26,506 nt of DNA from an uncultured Oscillibacter sp. (GCA_900550685.1 URTS01000009.1:1-26506), one strand, 5' to 3'. Counted from the first letter of the stretch, positions 13,839 through 21,990 are shown. Made by a program: numbers and translations. Notes: generated from the letters alone by a model not told the origin.

Positions 13839-15644
13839 TTATTCATCCAGCTTGAGGACAGCGAGGAACGCCTCCGTGGGCATCTGGACAGTGCCCAGGG
13901 CACGCATCTTCTTTTTGCCTTCCTTCTGCTTTTCCAGCAGCTTCTTCTTCCGGGTGACGTCGCCGCCGTAGCACTTGGCCAGCACGTCCTTCCGCATGGC
14001 CTTGACGGTTTCCCGGGCGATGACCCGGCCGCCGATGGCCGCCTGAATGGGAATTTCAAACAGCTGGCGGGGAATGTTCTCCTTCAGCTTTTCGCACAGC
14101 CGCCGGGCCCGGGGATAGGCCTTGTCCCGGTGGGCAATGAAGCTGAGGGCGTCCACTTGGTCGCCGTTGAGCAGCAGGTCCACCTTCACCAGGTCGCTGG
14201 GACGGTAGCCGGAAAGTTCATAGTCCAGAGAGGCATAGCCCTTGGTGTTGGCCTTCAGGGCATCGAAAAAGTCGTAGATGATCTCATTCAGGGGCATCTG
14301 GTAGTGCAGCTCCACCAGGTTGGTGTCCAGATACTGCATGTCCTTAAACACGCCCCGGCGGTCCTGACACATGGGCATGATGTTGCCCACGTACTCGTTG
14401 GGAGCGATGATGTTCACCTTCACATAGGGCTCCTCCGCCCGCTCGATAACGGAGGGGTCCGGGTAGTTGTGGGGATTGTCCACCGTCACCATCTCGCCGT
14501 TGGTCTTGTAGACATGATAGATAACGGAGGGCAGGGTAGTGACCAGATCCAGGTCAAACTCCCGCTCCAGCCGCTCCTGGATAACCTCCATGTGGAGCAT
14601 CCCCAAAAAGCCGCAGCGGAAACCGAAGCCCAGGGCCGCGGAGGATTCCGGCTCAAAGCTCAAAGAGGCGTCGTTCAGCTGCAGCTTTTCCAAAGCGTCC
14701 CGGAGATCGGGGTATTTGGAGCCGTCCTCGGTGTAAATGCCGCAGTAGACCATGGACTGGACCGGCCGGTAGCCCGGCAGGGGCTCCGCCGTGGGATTCT
14801 CCGCACCGGTGACGGTATCGCCCACCCGGGTGTCGCTGACGGTTTTGATGGAAGCGGTGAAGTAGCCCACCTCGCCGGCGGACAGGGAATCGCAGGGCTC
14901 CAGGCCCAGGGGCAGCAGATGACCGCACTCCACCACCTGGTAGGAAGCGCCGGTGGCCATCATTTTGATGGTCTGTCCGGTGCGGATAGTACCCTCCATG
15001 ATGCGGAAGTAGACCACCACGCCCCGGTAGCTGTCGTACTGGCTGTCGAACACCAGGGCCTTCAGGGGAGCGTTTGGGTCCCCCTTGGGGGCGGGGATGT
15101 TGTGGACGATGTCCTCCAGAACGGCCTCAATGTTAATGCCCATTTTGGCGGAGATCTCAGGGGCGTCCATGGCGGGCAGGCCGATGATATCCTCCACCTC
15201 CTGCTTGGCCTTCTGGGGATCGGCGGCAGGGAGATCGATCTTGTTGAACACGGGAAGGATCTCCAGATCGTGCTCCATGGCCAGATAGGTGTTGGCCAGG
15301 GTCTGGGCCTCCACGCCCTGGGTGGAGTCCACCACCAGCACAGCGCCCTCGCAGGCCGCCAGGGACCGGGAGACCTCGTAGTTGAAGTCCACATGGCCCG
15401 GGGTGTCGATCAGGTTCAGCTCATAGGTTTCGCCGTCCTGGGCCTTGTAGTTCAGCTTCACGGCCCGGGCCTTGATGGTGATGCCCCGCTCCCGTTCCAG
15501 GTCCATGTTGTCCAGAAGCTGGTTTTCCATCTGGCGCTGGGATACGGCGCCGCACTGCTCCAGCAGCCGATCCGCCAGGGTGGACTTGCCGTGGTCGATG
15601 TGGGCAATGATGGAGAAGTTGCGGATATTGGATTGTTTGGTCAT
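13839..15644 (-). CDS. lepA: Translation elongation factor 4 (LepA) GTPase
   Basis: The 601-residue ribosome-associated GTPase promotes back-translocation or assists translation and 30S assembly; E. coli LepA has 599 residues. The G1 loop A-H-I-D-H-G-K-S-T lies near residues 13-21, switch II D-T-P-G-H-V-D-F near 80-87, and N-K-I-D near 135. The EF4-specific C-terminal domain is present through to the end. ATG 15644 is chosen because GGAGG lies just upstream; an earlier in-frame start lacks this. The final 26 codons are duplicated downstream. A GC-rich hairpin sits in the 5' leader. It is separated from the acyltransferase operon by 64 bp, and co-transcription is possible. Confidence 0.97.
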   Translation of the reverse strand: MTKQSNIRNFSIIAHIDHGKSTLADRLLEQCGAVSQRQMENQLLDNMDLERERGITIKARAVKLNYKAQDGETYELNLIDTPGHVDFNYEVSRSLAACEGAVLVVDSTQGVEAQTLANTYLAMEHDLEILPVFNKIDLPAADPQKAKQEVEDIIGLPAMDAPEISAKMGINIEAVLEDIVHNIPAPKGDPNAPLKALVFDSQYDSYRGVVVYFRIMEGTIRTGQTIKMMATGASYQVVECGHLLPLGLEPCDSLSAGEVGYFTASIKTVSDTRVGDTVTGAENPTAEPLPGYRPVQSMVYCGIYTEDGSKYPDLRDALEKLQLNDASLSFEPESSAALGFGFRCGFLGMLHMEVIQERLEREFDLDLVTTLPSVIYHVYKTNGEMVTVDNPHNYPDPSVIERAEEPYVKVNIIAPNEYVGNIMPMCQDRRGVFKDMQYLDTNLVELHYQMPLNEIIYDFFDALKANTKGYASLDYELSGYRPSDLVKVDLLLNGDQVDALSFIAHRDKAYPRARRLCEKLKENIPRQLFEIPIQAAIGGRVIARETVKAMRKDVLAKCYGGDVTRKKKLLEKQKEGKKKMRALGTVQMPTEAFLAVLKLDE

Positions 15645-15708
15645 ATCAAAACCTCCGTAGGCAGGTCCACGCGGGCCCCCGCATGGCACGAAATTTCAGT
15701 CAAAGCGT

Positions 15709-16788
15709 TCAGGGCGCCGGGGTGTGGAACTGAATCCAGTAGTTCTCGTCCCAGAATTTCTCATAGTCGTAGTTTACCACAAAATCCTGCCAGCTGGCGA
15801 GAATTTCCTGATAATTTTCCGCCGTCAGCCGGTCGGTGCCGTCGTGGATCTTTTCCAGCACCAGGGACCCCGCCTCGGCGGAGTGGTGAACATAGTCGCA
15901 GTAGTAGTCCAGATGCTCGATGATGTCCCGGTCGAACAGCAGCCCGTGGAGGGTGATGTTCTCATAGGGCAGCAAAGTCTCACAGGCCAGGTCCAGGGCC
16001 GCAAACACGGCGTCCGTCTCACCCATCCGGCCGATCTTGTCCCAGTAGAGGATGCTGTAGGGGGAGAAAAACAGGTCGAACTCCACATCCGGGTACTGCT
16101 CCGCCCAGCGGGTCACCACCGCCAGATTGGCCGCGGTATCCGCCAGGAGGGCGTCGGACGGCATGGGCTCCGCCGCGATGTCGGGCCGCTGGTATTCCTC
16201 CAGAGCCGTCATGTGGTTCCACCAGACGGTGTCGTCCCAGGCAAAGCCGTGGTCCAATGTCTCGCCGGTGCCCCAGCGCTGGCACATGAGGGCATAGAGA
16301 CTGTAGTAGAGCACATCCTTGTTCAGCAGGTATTTCACGTCGTTGACGGGATCGGCATCGTAGAGGTAGCCGGGCATGGCGCCGGTGACGCCGTCGGGGG
16401 ACCGGGTGAAGATGTTGGTATCCATGGCGAAGATGACCCGCTTGGGCTTGTGGGTCCGCATCAGGAGGTCCATCACCTGGTCGAACTCGCTGAAATAGCC
16501 GTCGGGGATGGTGAGCCGCAGACCCGTGCCGCCGAATACCTGGCCGATCTCGCTGCCGTAGTAATTGGCGGCCATGGAGGACCCTAGGAGCACCACATCC
16601 GCCGGATTGTTCCGGACGATACCCGCCGTCTGGTAGCGTTCGCTGAAAAAGACGGGCTTCCGGTCCGTGGGCATCCGGTAATAAAAGCAGGGGTCTACCC
16701 GGTAGACAATGGCGGCGCAGGCCGCCAGCACCAGGACCAGTCCCAGCAGCAGCCCCAGGGCCCACCTGCGGTAAACGCGCTGTTCCAT
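15709..16788 (-). CDS. SGNH-like membrane-anchored acyl-transfer partner of the MBOAT protein
   Basis: The 359-residue protein has one N-terminal membrane anchor (about 9-30) and an extracytoplasmic domain. It has an SGNH/AlgJ/DltD-like look: L-L-G-S-S-M with candidate nucleophile Ser 70 or 71 shortly after a beta-strand, an F-A-M-D-T-N strand near 120, and a C-terminal D-Y-V-H-H-S (298-303) that would supply Asp and His. Such proteins take an acyl group handed across the membrane by an MBOAT channel enzyme and place it on a polysaccharide or teichoic acid. ATG 16788 follows AAAGGAGG. It is 16 bp downstream of the MBOAT gene in one operon. The target polymer is unknown. Confidence 0.7.
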   Translation of the reverse strand: MEQRVYRRWALGLLLGLVLVLAACAAIVYRVDPCFYYRMPTDRKPVFFSERYQTAGIVRNNPADVVLLGSSMAANYYGSEIGQVFGGTGLRLTIPDGYFSEFDQVMDLLMRTHKPKRVIFAMDTNIFTRSPDGVTGAMPGYLYDADPVNDVKYLLNKDVLYYSLYALMCQRWGTGETLDHGFAWDDTVWWNHMTALEEYQRPDIAAEPMPSDALLADTAANLAVVTRWAEQYPDVEFDLFFSPYSILYWDKIGRMGETDAVFAALDLACETLLPYENITLHGLLFDRDIIEHLDYYCDYVHHSAEAGSLVLEKIHDGTDRLTAENYQEILASWQDFVVNYDYEKFWDENYWIQFHTPAP

Positions 16789-16804
16789 GGCAGGGCCTCC
16801 TTTC

Positions 16805-18214
16805 TCAGAAGTTGGAATAGATGAATGTGACCACACCGGTGAAGGAGAGGATGGACCAGGCCGCCGGTATCAGCACATACAGGCAGCTGTACCAGGTGGG
16901 GCGGAAATCGTCCATCCGCCGGATCACGTTCCGGGGCCACAGGGCCGCCAGCAGGCTCACTGCCAGCACGGTCCCCGCCCGGAGATACACGGTGTAGGGT
17001 TCGATTTTGGGGAAAAGAATCAGCAGGGCGCTGAGCTCCCGGGCAAAAAGCCCCTTGGCCAGCCACAGCGGAATGCCGCCGATGCCGCCGGTGACGGCGG
17101 TTTTCAGCAGCGCCAGGGCCGACGCCATATCCGGCGCCCGGAAAAACACCCAGGCAATGTTGACGAACAGGAAGGTCATGGCCCAGCGGAGCCACTTGGG
17201 CAGGGCGTCCCGACCCTTGCCCCACAGCCGCTCCGCCACCTGGGCCAGACCGTGGAGCATGCCCCAGAGGATGAAGGTCCAGCCTGCGCCGTGCCAGATG
17301 CCGCTGACCAGATACACCAGCAGGATGTTCAGATAGGTGCGGCCCGTTCCCCTCCGGCTGCCCCCCAGAGGAAAGTAGACGTGTTCCCGGAGGAAGGCCG
17401 TCAGGGTCATGTGCCAGCACTTCCAGAACTCCGTCACCGACAGGCTGCGGTAGGGCGAATCGAAGTTGATGGGCAGACGCAGCCCCAGCAGCCGGGCACA
17501 GCCGGAGGCAATGTCGCAGTAGCCGGAGAAATCGAAGTACAGCTGCAGGGTGTAGCCCAGGATGACGCACCAGGCGGTGGTGGCCGTCAGGCCGGAGAGG
17601 TTTCCCCAGCCGTTGTTGACCAAAACTCCCAGGTTGTCCGCCAGCAGCACCTTTTTGGCAAGGCCCAGGCCGATGGCATACAGCCCCGCCGCCGTGTCCC
17701 GGGGCTGGGGAGCCGCCTCCCGCAGCTGGGGGAAGAAGTTCTGAGGCTTCAGGATGGGGCCGGAGGACACCGTAGGGAAAAAGAAGCTGTAGGTCAGGTA
17801 TTCCGCCGGCGTGGGGACGGCTTCAAAGCCGCCGGTATACACCTCGTGGAGATACCAGATCTGCTGGAAGGTGAAAAAGCTGATGCCCAGGGGGACAAAG
17901 GGCGTCTGCACCGCGCCGCCGGTGAGGAAGCCGGTGTACTTGAAAACGCCCAGAACCACAATGTGGTAGCAGACAGCCGCCAGGAAAACGCCTTTTCTGC
18001 GGTCCTTCCGGAGACGGTTCGCCGCCAGCAGGCTGACGGCGGAGGAGACCAGCAGCAGCCCGCAGCCCCACCAGGCGGCGGAGGTGCCGCTCCACAGGTA
18101 AAACACCAGGCTGGCCGCCAGCAGCGCCCAGGTCCGGCGCTTTTTGCCCAGCAGGCGGCAGGCGCAAACGGTGACGGTCAAAAAGGCCAGAAAGGCCAGA
18201 GACTGTACGTTCAT
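16805..18214 (-). CDS. MBOAT family O-acyltransferase (AlgI/PatA-like)
   Basis: The 469-residue integral membrane protein has about ten spans. The MBOAT signature is clear: the F-W-K-C-W-H block at 263-268, R-E-H-V-Y-F-P-L-G-G at 276-285, and the catalytic-channel histidine H308 in S-G-I-W-H-G-A-G-W. The early P-L-G-I-S-F-F-T-F-Q block at 108-117 is also typical of AlgI/DltB-type members. It moves an acyl group (often acetyl) across the membrane for O-acylation of a surface or secreted polymer. The start ATG overlaps the XRE gene stop by 4 bp (ATGA), and the SGNH-like partner follows. It is not a DltB in a dlt operon, since dltA and dltC are absent. Confidence 0.92.
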   Translation of the reverse strand: MNVQSLAFLAFLTVTVCACRLLGKKRRTWALLAASLVFYLWSGTSAAWWGCGLLLVSSAVSLLAANRLRKDRRKGVFLAAVCYHIVVLGVFKYTGFLTGGAVQTPFVPLGISFFTFQQIWYLHEVYTGGFEAVPTPAEYLTYSFFFPTVSSGPILKPQNFFPQLREAAPQPRDTAAGLYAIGLGLAKKVLLADNLGVLVNNGWGNLSGLTATTAWCVILGYTLQLYFDFSGYCDIASGCARLLGLRLPINFDSPYRSLSVTEFWKCWHMTLTAFLREHVYFPLGGSRRGTGRTYLNILLVYLVSGIWHGAGWTFILWGMLHGLAQVAERLWGKGRDALPKWLRWAMTFLFVNIAWVFFRAPDMASALALLKTAVTGGIGGIPLWLAKGLFARELSALLILFPKIEPYTVYLRAGTVLAVSLLAALWPRNVIRRMDDFRPTWYSCLYVLIPAAWSILSFTGVVTFIYSNF

Positions 18215-18900
18215 CCGTTCCGCTCCGCATGGTTCAGCCGGTTCAGCTGACCGTCCGCCGTGCTGAGCACCTGGACAAAGCCCTGGCTCCGGCCGGGATA
18301 GGCATTGTTGACGGCCTCATGGGACAGGTCGGGGAAGCTGGCCTTTTCCCGGGCCAGGCTCCGGATGGCCCGGGCATAGTCCGCCTGGGCCAGGGAGGCT
18401 CCGGCGGAGGCGGTGCCGGCGGCGCAGTCCTCCTCCGGCAGGGCGAAGTATTCCGGGCTGCCCCCGGCAGCCCGGTGGAGCTGGCGGTACAGCAGATAGA
18501 TCTGGCAGCCCAGGCTGTCCGCCGCCGCGTTGATGGCGGACTTATCCCCCAGCTTACCCAGCAGGCCGAAGAGAACGCCGCAGGCGCTGGTGAGAAGCTT
18601 GCCCCGGAGGGTGGCCAGCACGCTGCCCTGCAATACGTTGCCCGGCTCCGCCATGTCCAGTACTTCCTCCGGCGTCAGCATACTGCCGTCCCTGGCCAGG
18701 GTGCGGCCCAGCATGTAGTCGGCGGAGACGTGGTAATAGTCGCAGGCCTTTACCACAAAGGCCAGGCCCGGCTCCCGGATGCCGTTTTCATAGTGGCTCA
18801 GCAAAGCCTGGGAGACTCCCAGGTCCGTGGCGGCCATCCGCTGGGAAACGCCCCGCTCCTTCCGCAGTAGGGAGAGCGTTCTGGAAAATTCTGTTGACAT
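18211..18900 (-). CDS. XRE-family transcriptional regulator heading the acyltransferase operon
   Basis: The 229-residue protein begins with a Cro/C1-type helix-turn-helix (about 6-62; R-K-E-R-G-V-S-Q, L-G-V-S-Q-A-L-L-S-H-Y-E-N-G and the closing V-S-A-D-Y-M-L-G-R). Residues ~63-229 have no domain I recognise; they look helical and contain a G-x-L-x-G-L-L-G-K-L stretch and an A-R-E-K-A-S-F-P-D-L segment. ATG 18900 is preferred over longer readings because GGAGGGAA precedes it. Its TGA overlaps the MBOAT ATG, so regulator and enzyme are made from one coupled message. Autoregulation and control of surface acylation are plausible inferences. Confidence 0.85.
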   Translation of the reverse strand: MSTEFSRTLSLLRKERGVSQRMAATDLGVSQALLSHYENGIREPGLAFVVKACDYYHVSADYMLGRTLARDGSMLTPEEVLDMAEPGNVLQGSVLATLRGKLLTSACGVLFGLLGKLGDKSAINAAADSLGCQIYLLYRQLHRAAGGSPEYFALPEEDCAAGTASAGASLAQADYARAIRSLAREKASFPDLSHEAVNNAYPGRSQGFVQVLSTADGQLNRLNHAERNG

Positions 18901-18917
18901 GAGTTCCCTCCGTGAAA

Positions 18918-18940
18918 CAGCCGGGGCGCTGCCCCGGCTG
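18918..18940 (-). other. Stable GC hairpin in the XRE gene leader
   Basis: CAGCCGGGGC (18918-18927) pairs with GCCCCGGCTG (18931-18940) around a 3-nt loop. It ends about 9 nt upstream of the Shine-Dalgarno GGAGGGAA. There is no U-tract, so it is more likely an mRNA stability or translation element than a terminator. Confidence 0.5.
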
Positions 18941-19012
18941 AATTGTTCAATACACGGCGTATAGTTTACCAGAGACGATACAAAAAGTAAAGAGCTTTCC
19001 TGGTGAAAATTG

Positions 19013-19036
19013 AAAAAACCGGTGTATTCCACACCG
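19013..19036 (-). terminator. Terminator between the HAD gene and the XRE operon
   Basis: On the minus strand CGGTGT-GGAAT-ACACCG is followed by GTTTTTT (complement of 19019-19013). It lies about 130 bp beyond the HAD gene stop and upstream of the XRE gene. Confidence 0.8.
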
Positions 19037-19066
19037 ATTTTGAAACTACTGATACAGCTATTTCCC

Positions 19067-19146
19067 GCAGGGCAGCCGTTAGCGGCTGCCCCGCATAAAC
19101 ACCGCCACGGCATAACGATTGGCGGCCCGCTAGGGCCGCCAATCGT
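19067..19146 (-). other. Two strong hairpins in the 3' region of the HAD gene
   Basis: A 14-bp perfect stem (19115-19128 with 19133-19146, 4-nt loop) and an approximately 12-bp stem (19067-19078 with 19083-19094, 4-nt loop) follow one another, ahead of the terminator at 19013-19036. No coding frame is convincing. The block could be a long structured 3' UTR, a small RNA ending at that terminator, or a repeat element. Confidence 0.5.
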
Positions 19147-19165
19147 GCCGTTTCCTCAAAAGCAA

Positions 19166-20047
19166 TCAAAACAGCCCCACCTGGTCCGGCAGCTCGCTTT
19201 TGCCGATACTGCGAAGCTGGCGGGTATTGGTGTTGGCCAGCCGGTCGGCAATGGTCATCTTCCGCAGGATGTCCCGCACCGTGCGGTCCAGCTCCGTGTC
19301 CGCCCGGTAGTCCGCCGGGAAGATGAAGTCCACCCGGCCATCCGCCAGCAGCTTTTCCACGCCCTGGCGGTTGCTGGCCTGGTACACAGCGATGGCCTGG
19401 CCGCCGTAGGCCCGCATCATCTTCATGCAGGGCACGTCGGAAAGGCCGTCGCCCATGTAGATCATGTTGGTGAAGGGGATCCGCTTGGAATCGTCGGGCA
19501 TGGAGTCGTTGAGCTCCTTATCCCGGGAGACATCCAGGATGCCCTTGTTGATGCGGTAGACAAACTGGGTCTTGTTGGTAAAGTTGACGTCCAGCTTGGG
19601 CCAGCAGGCGTCGCCGGTTTCATTGTAGTAGAACTCGCAGGCATAGATCTGTTTGAATTCATGGGCGATGCCGCTGCCCTCAATGATCTCCCGGAGACCG
19701 GAGGAAATGACATAGTGCTCCACCTGTATCCCCAGGCTCTCGCCGAAGGCGTTGATCCGGGCAAACCAGTCCCGGACGCCGGGGAACAGCTGGATGGACT
19801 GGCCGCAGCGGTTCAGGAAGGGGCGGTCCAGCTTGATGCCCTGGGCGGCGCATTCCTGGATCATGGTGTACATGTAGGCAAGCAATCCGTCCATCCGGTT
19901 CTGCCAGCCGAATTCGTTGGCTTTCCCCCAGAATTCCGACGGGGTGCAGCCCAGGGAGGGGATGAAGGCGTAATCCTCCATATCCGTGGTGCACAGGGTC
20001 TTATCAAAGTCGTACAAAAAGGCGATGATCGGCGCTTGCTTGTCCAT
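19166..20047 (-). CDS. HAD-superfamily hydrolase (phosphatase-like)
   Basis: The 293-residue cytoplasmic protein has all HAD motifs: I, D-F-D-K-T with nucleophile D13 and acid D15; II, V-I-S-S-G near 113-117; a Lys-containing region; and IV, M-G-D-G-L-S-D-V-P near 214-222. A long cap insertion lies between motifs I and II, as in phosphoserine phosphatase-like type-C1 members. The substrate is unknown. ATG 20047 follows AGGAGG. A terminator at 20068-20094 separates it from divIVA, so it may have its own promoter in the short gap or be reached by read-through. Confidence 0.85.
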   Translation of the reverse strand: MDKQAPIIAFLYDFDKTLCTTDMEDYAFIPSLGCTPSEFWGKANEFGWQNRMDGLLAYMYTMIQECAAQGIKLDRPFLNRCGQSIQLFPGVRDWFARINAFGESLGIQVEHYVISSGLREIIEGSGIAHEFKQIYACEFYYNETGDACWPKLDVNFTNKTQFVYRINKGILDVSRDKELNDSMPDDSKRIPFTNMIYMGDGLSDVPCMKMMRAYGGQAIAVYQASNRQGVEKLLADGRVDFIFPADYRADTELDRTVRDILRKMTIADRLANTNTRQLRSIGKSELPDQVGLF

Positions 20048-20067
20048 GGTATCCTCCTGAAAAGAGC

Positions 20068-20094
20068 AAAAAGCGGCCTAAAAGGCCGCTTTTT
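20068..20094 (-). terminator. Terminator after divIVA
   Basis: AAAAAGCGGCC (20068-20078) pairs with GGCCGCTTTTT (20084-20094), loop of 5. It is symmetric with A- and T-runs, lies 1 bp past the divIVA stop, and can act in both directions. Confidence 0.9.
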
Positions 20095-20095
20095 G

Positions 20096-20809
20096 TCAGT
20101 TATTGTAATTGCGGCCGAATTTCAGCTCGTCCAGATTCAGCTGCCGGGTGGCGGAGAGGTCCGGGAAATCCGCAAAGGGGTCGCCGGTCTCCGGGGCGGG
20201 TTCCGCCTTTTCCGCAGGGGCTTCGGCGGGCTCCGCCGCGGGCGTCTCCGTCTCGGCGGCAGGCTCGGCGGTGTCCATCTCCTTGAAGGCGGCCATCACG
20301 TGGTCCTCGATCTCCTGGACAGGGGAATCCGCCTCCGTCTCTTCCTGGGGCAGCTCCACAGGCCGCTGGGGCAGCTCCGCCAGCAGCTGGATCTCCTTGT
20401 CGCACACGGCCCGGATGGCGGCGGAGAACTTCTCCAGCTCCGCCTGGCTCTGGCGCAGGCGCTCCTCGTTGGCGGCAGTCTCGTTTTTCAGGCGGGTGAT
20501 CTTCATTTTGGCGTCGATCTCCGCCTGGGTCATCATCTGGTCCCGCTTCTGCTCGGCTTCCTTCACGATGGAGTCCGCCATCCGCTGGGCGGTGAGCAGG
20601 GTGGCCCGCATGGAATCCTCGGTGGCCCGGTATTCCTCCACCTTTTCCACCAGGACCTTCAGCTTGGCCTTCAGGGCTGCATTTTCTTTATAAAGGGCCG
20701 TATAGTCGTCGGTCAGCTCATCCAGAAACTCGTCCACCATGGCCATGTTGTAGCCGCCGAAGGACGCCTTGGAAAAAGAATGAGTGGAAACCTCCTGAGG
20801 TGTCAGCAT
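20096..20809 (-). CDS. divIVA: DivIVA-domain cell division/polar scaffold protein
   Basis: The 237-residue protein starts M-L-T-P-Q-E-V, then F-S-K-A-S-F-G-G-Y-N and V-D-E-F-L-D-E-L, the DivIVA membrane-binding N-domain. A long coiled coil follows (about 30-145) and then an acidic Pro/Ala/Glu-rich tail (about 150-215) with a short conserved-looking end (D-E-L-K-F-G-R-N-Y). DivIVA binds curved membrane at septa and poles and recruits division or envelope proteins. ATG 20809 is chosen because GGGAGGA lies at normal distance; the TTG two codons upstream is too close. It is the last gene of a yggS-sepF-divIVA cluster typical of Gram-positive bacteria. Confidence 0.93.
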   Translation of the reverse strand: MLTPQEVSTHSFSKASFGGYNMAMVDEFLDELTDDYTALYKENAALKAKLKVLVEKVEEYRATEDSMRATLLTAQRMADSIVKEAEQKRDQMMTQAEIDAKMKITRLKNETAANEERLRQSQAELEKFSAAIRAVCDKEIQLLAELPQRPVELPQEETEADSPVQEIEDHVMAAFKEMDTAEPAAETETPAAEPAEAPAEKAEPAPETGDPFADFPDLSATRQLNLDELKFGRNYNN

Positions 20810-20827
20810 ATCCAATATCCTCCCTGC

Positions 20828-21259
20828 TTAGAAATACAAGCCGTTGTTTTCCAGCTCGTCGATGAGGTCGCCCTCCAGCTCCACATGGTAGGGTGTGATG
20901 ATGTAGGTGTTGGCGGCGACCTTCTTGATCTTGCCCTCACCGGCATAGGCCACACCGGACAAAAAGTCCACCAGGCGGCGGGCCACGTCCTTGTTGGTGG
21001 ACTCCAGGTTCAGTACCACGGTCCGCTTGTCCTTGAGCTGGTCGGCGATCTCCGAGGCGTTTTCAAAGCGGTCGGGCTTCACCAGAACCACCTTCAGCTG
21101 GGTGGTGGCGTGGATGTTCACCACCTTGTTCCGGCGGTCCTCCGCCTTGTTGCGGTGATCGTCAAAAGAGCGCTCCCGGGGCTCTTCAAAATCCTCGTAT
21201 TCCTCATCCTCGTCATCATAGGGATGGGTCAGCTTCTTCAGCTCATCAAAAATGCCCAT
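20828..21259 (-). CDS. sepF: Cell division protein SepF
   Basis: The 143-residue protein has an N-terminal membrane-targeting helix (M-G-I-F-D-E-L-K-K), an acidic linker (about 13-45), and the SepF core with L-K-V-V-L-V-K-P, A-x-x-I-A-D-Q-L-K-D-K-R-T-V-V-L-N-L, and D-F-L-S-G-V-A-Y-A near 98-106. SepF tethers FtsZ to the membrane at mid-cell and can replace FtsA. ATG 21259 follows AGGAGG; the longer frame upstream only overlaps yggS in another frame. The spacing of 18 bp to yggS and to divIVA supports one operon. Confidence 0.96.
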   Translation of the reverse strand: MGIFDELKKLTHPYDDEDEEYEDFEEPRERSFDDHRNKAEDRRNKVVNIHATTQLKVVLVKPDRFENASEIADQLKDKRTVVLNLESTNKDVARRLVDFLSGVAYAGEGKIKKVAANTYIITPYHVELEGDLIDELENNGLYF

Positions 21260-21276
21260 GCCAGAACCTCCTGCAA

Positions 21277-21972
21277 TCAAGTGGGATAATGCCGGGCGCC
21301 GAAAATCGCGGTGCCCACGCGAACCATGGTGGCGCCGTTCCGGATGGCATCCTCGAAATCGCCGCTCATACCCATGGAGAGACATTCTAATTTATTATGG
21401 AACAATTTCTCGTTGATGTCAACATAAAGTGCCCGGACTTCCTGAAAATAGTGAATATTTTCCTCCCGGCTGCAATCCGCCGGGGGAATAGTCATAAGGC
21501 CGTGGACCCGGATGTGCTCCATGGCCTGGGCCGCCTTGGCGGCATCCTCCAGCTCCCCGGGGGCAAAGCCGCTCTTGGCCTCCTCGCCGCCGATGTTCAC
21601 CTCCAGCAGAATGTCCTGGACGATGCCCTGCTTTTCCGCTTCCTTTTCAATAGCCTCCAGCAGGGGCAGGGAGCCCACGGACTGGATGAGGGCCGCCTTG
21701 CCCACCACCTGCTTGACCTTGTTGCGCTGCAAATGGCCGATGAAGTGGAGGGGAGCGCCGTCGTAGGCATTCTGGCTCAGCTTTTCCGTCATCTCCTGGA
21801 CCCGGTTCTCTCCCAGCACGTCGATACCGGCGGCAATGGCCTCCCGGCAGGCGGCGGCGTCATTCATTTTGCTGGCCCCCACCAGGGTGATCTCCTTAGG
21901 GTCCCGCCCACATTCCGCGCAGGCGGCGGCGATCCGGCTGCGGATCTCTGCGATATTGCTCTGGATAGACAT
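21277..21972 (-). CDS. YggS-family pyridoxal phosphate homeostasis protein
   Basis: The 231-residue PLP-binding protein has an alanine-racemase-like barrel. The Schiff-base Lys is K35 in V-G-A-S-K. Also conserved are G-E-N-R-V-Q-E near 54-60, H-F-I-G-H-L-Q-R-N-K near 75-84, H-G-L-M-T-I-P near 157-163, and the phosphate-binding S-M-G-M-S-G-D-F region near 199-206. It buffers free PLP and affects amino acid metabolism; no classical enzyme activity is known. AAGGAG precedes ATG 21972. It sits directly upstream of sepF, a conserved order in Firmicutes and Actinobacteria. Confidence 0.95.
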   Translation of the reverse strand: MSIQSNIAEIRSRIAAACAECGRDPKEITLVGASKMNDAAACREAIAAGIDVLGENRVQEMTEKLSQNAYDGAPLHFIGHLQRNKVKQVVGKAALIQSVGSLPLLEAIEKEAEKQGIVQDILLEVNIGGEEAKSGFAPGELEDAAKAAQAMEHIRVHGLMTIPPADCSREENIHYFQEVRALYVDINEKLFHNKLECLSMGMSGDFEDAIRNGATMVRVGTAIFGARHYPT

Positions 21973-21990
21973 AGCATACTCCTTCTTTCT

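Noticed and set aside
14130..15923. 597-codon plus-strand frame opposite lepA
   Set aside because: Antisense shadow of the GC-rich lepA gene with Val/Gly/His-rich low-complexity content and no start signals.
16787..18250. 487-codon plus-strand frame opposite the MBOAT gene
   Set aside because: Shadow of a GC-rich membrane-protein gene with Gln/Gly/Pro/Ala-rich content.
18966..19169. 67-codon minus-strand frame between the HAD gene and the XRE gene
   Set aside because: Runs through two strong hairpins and a terminator and lacks a ribosome binding site; treated as structured noncoding sequence.
19010..21289. 759-codon plus-strand frame across HAD, divIVA and sepF genes
   Set aside because: Spans several well-supported minus-strand genes and their terminators; composition (Gly, Leu, Val, His repeats) is typical of high-GC antisense frames.
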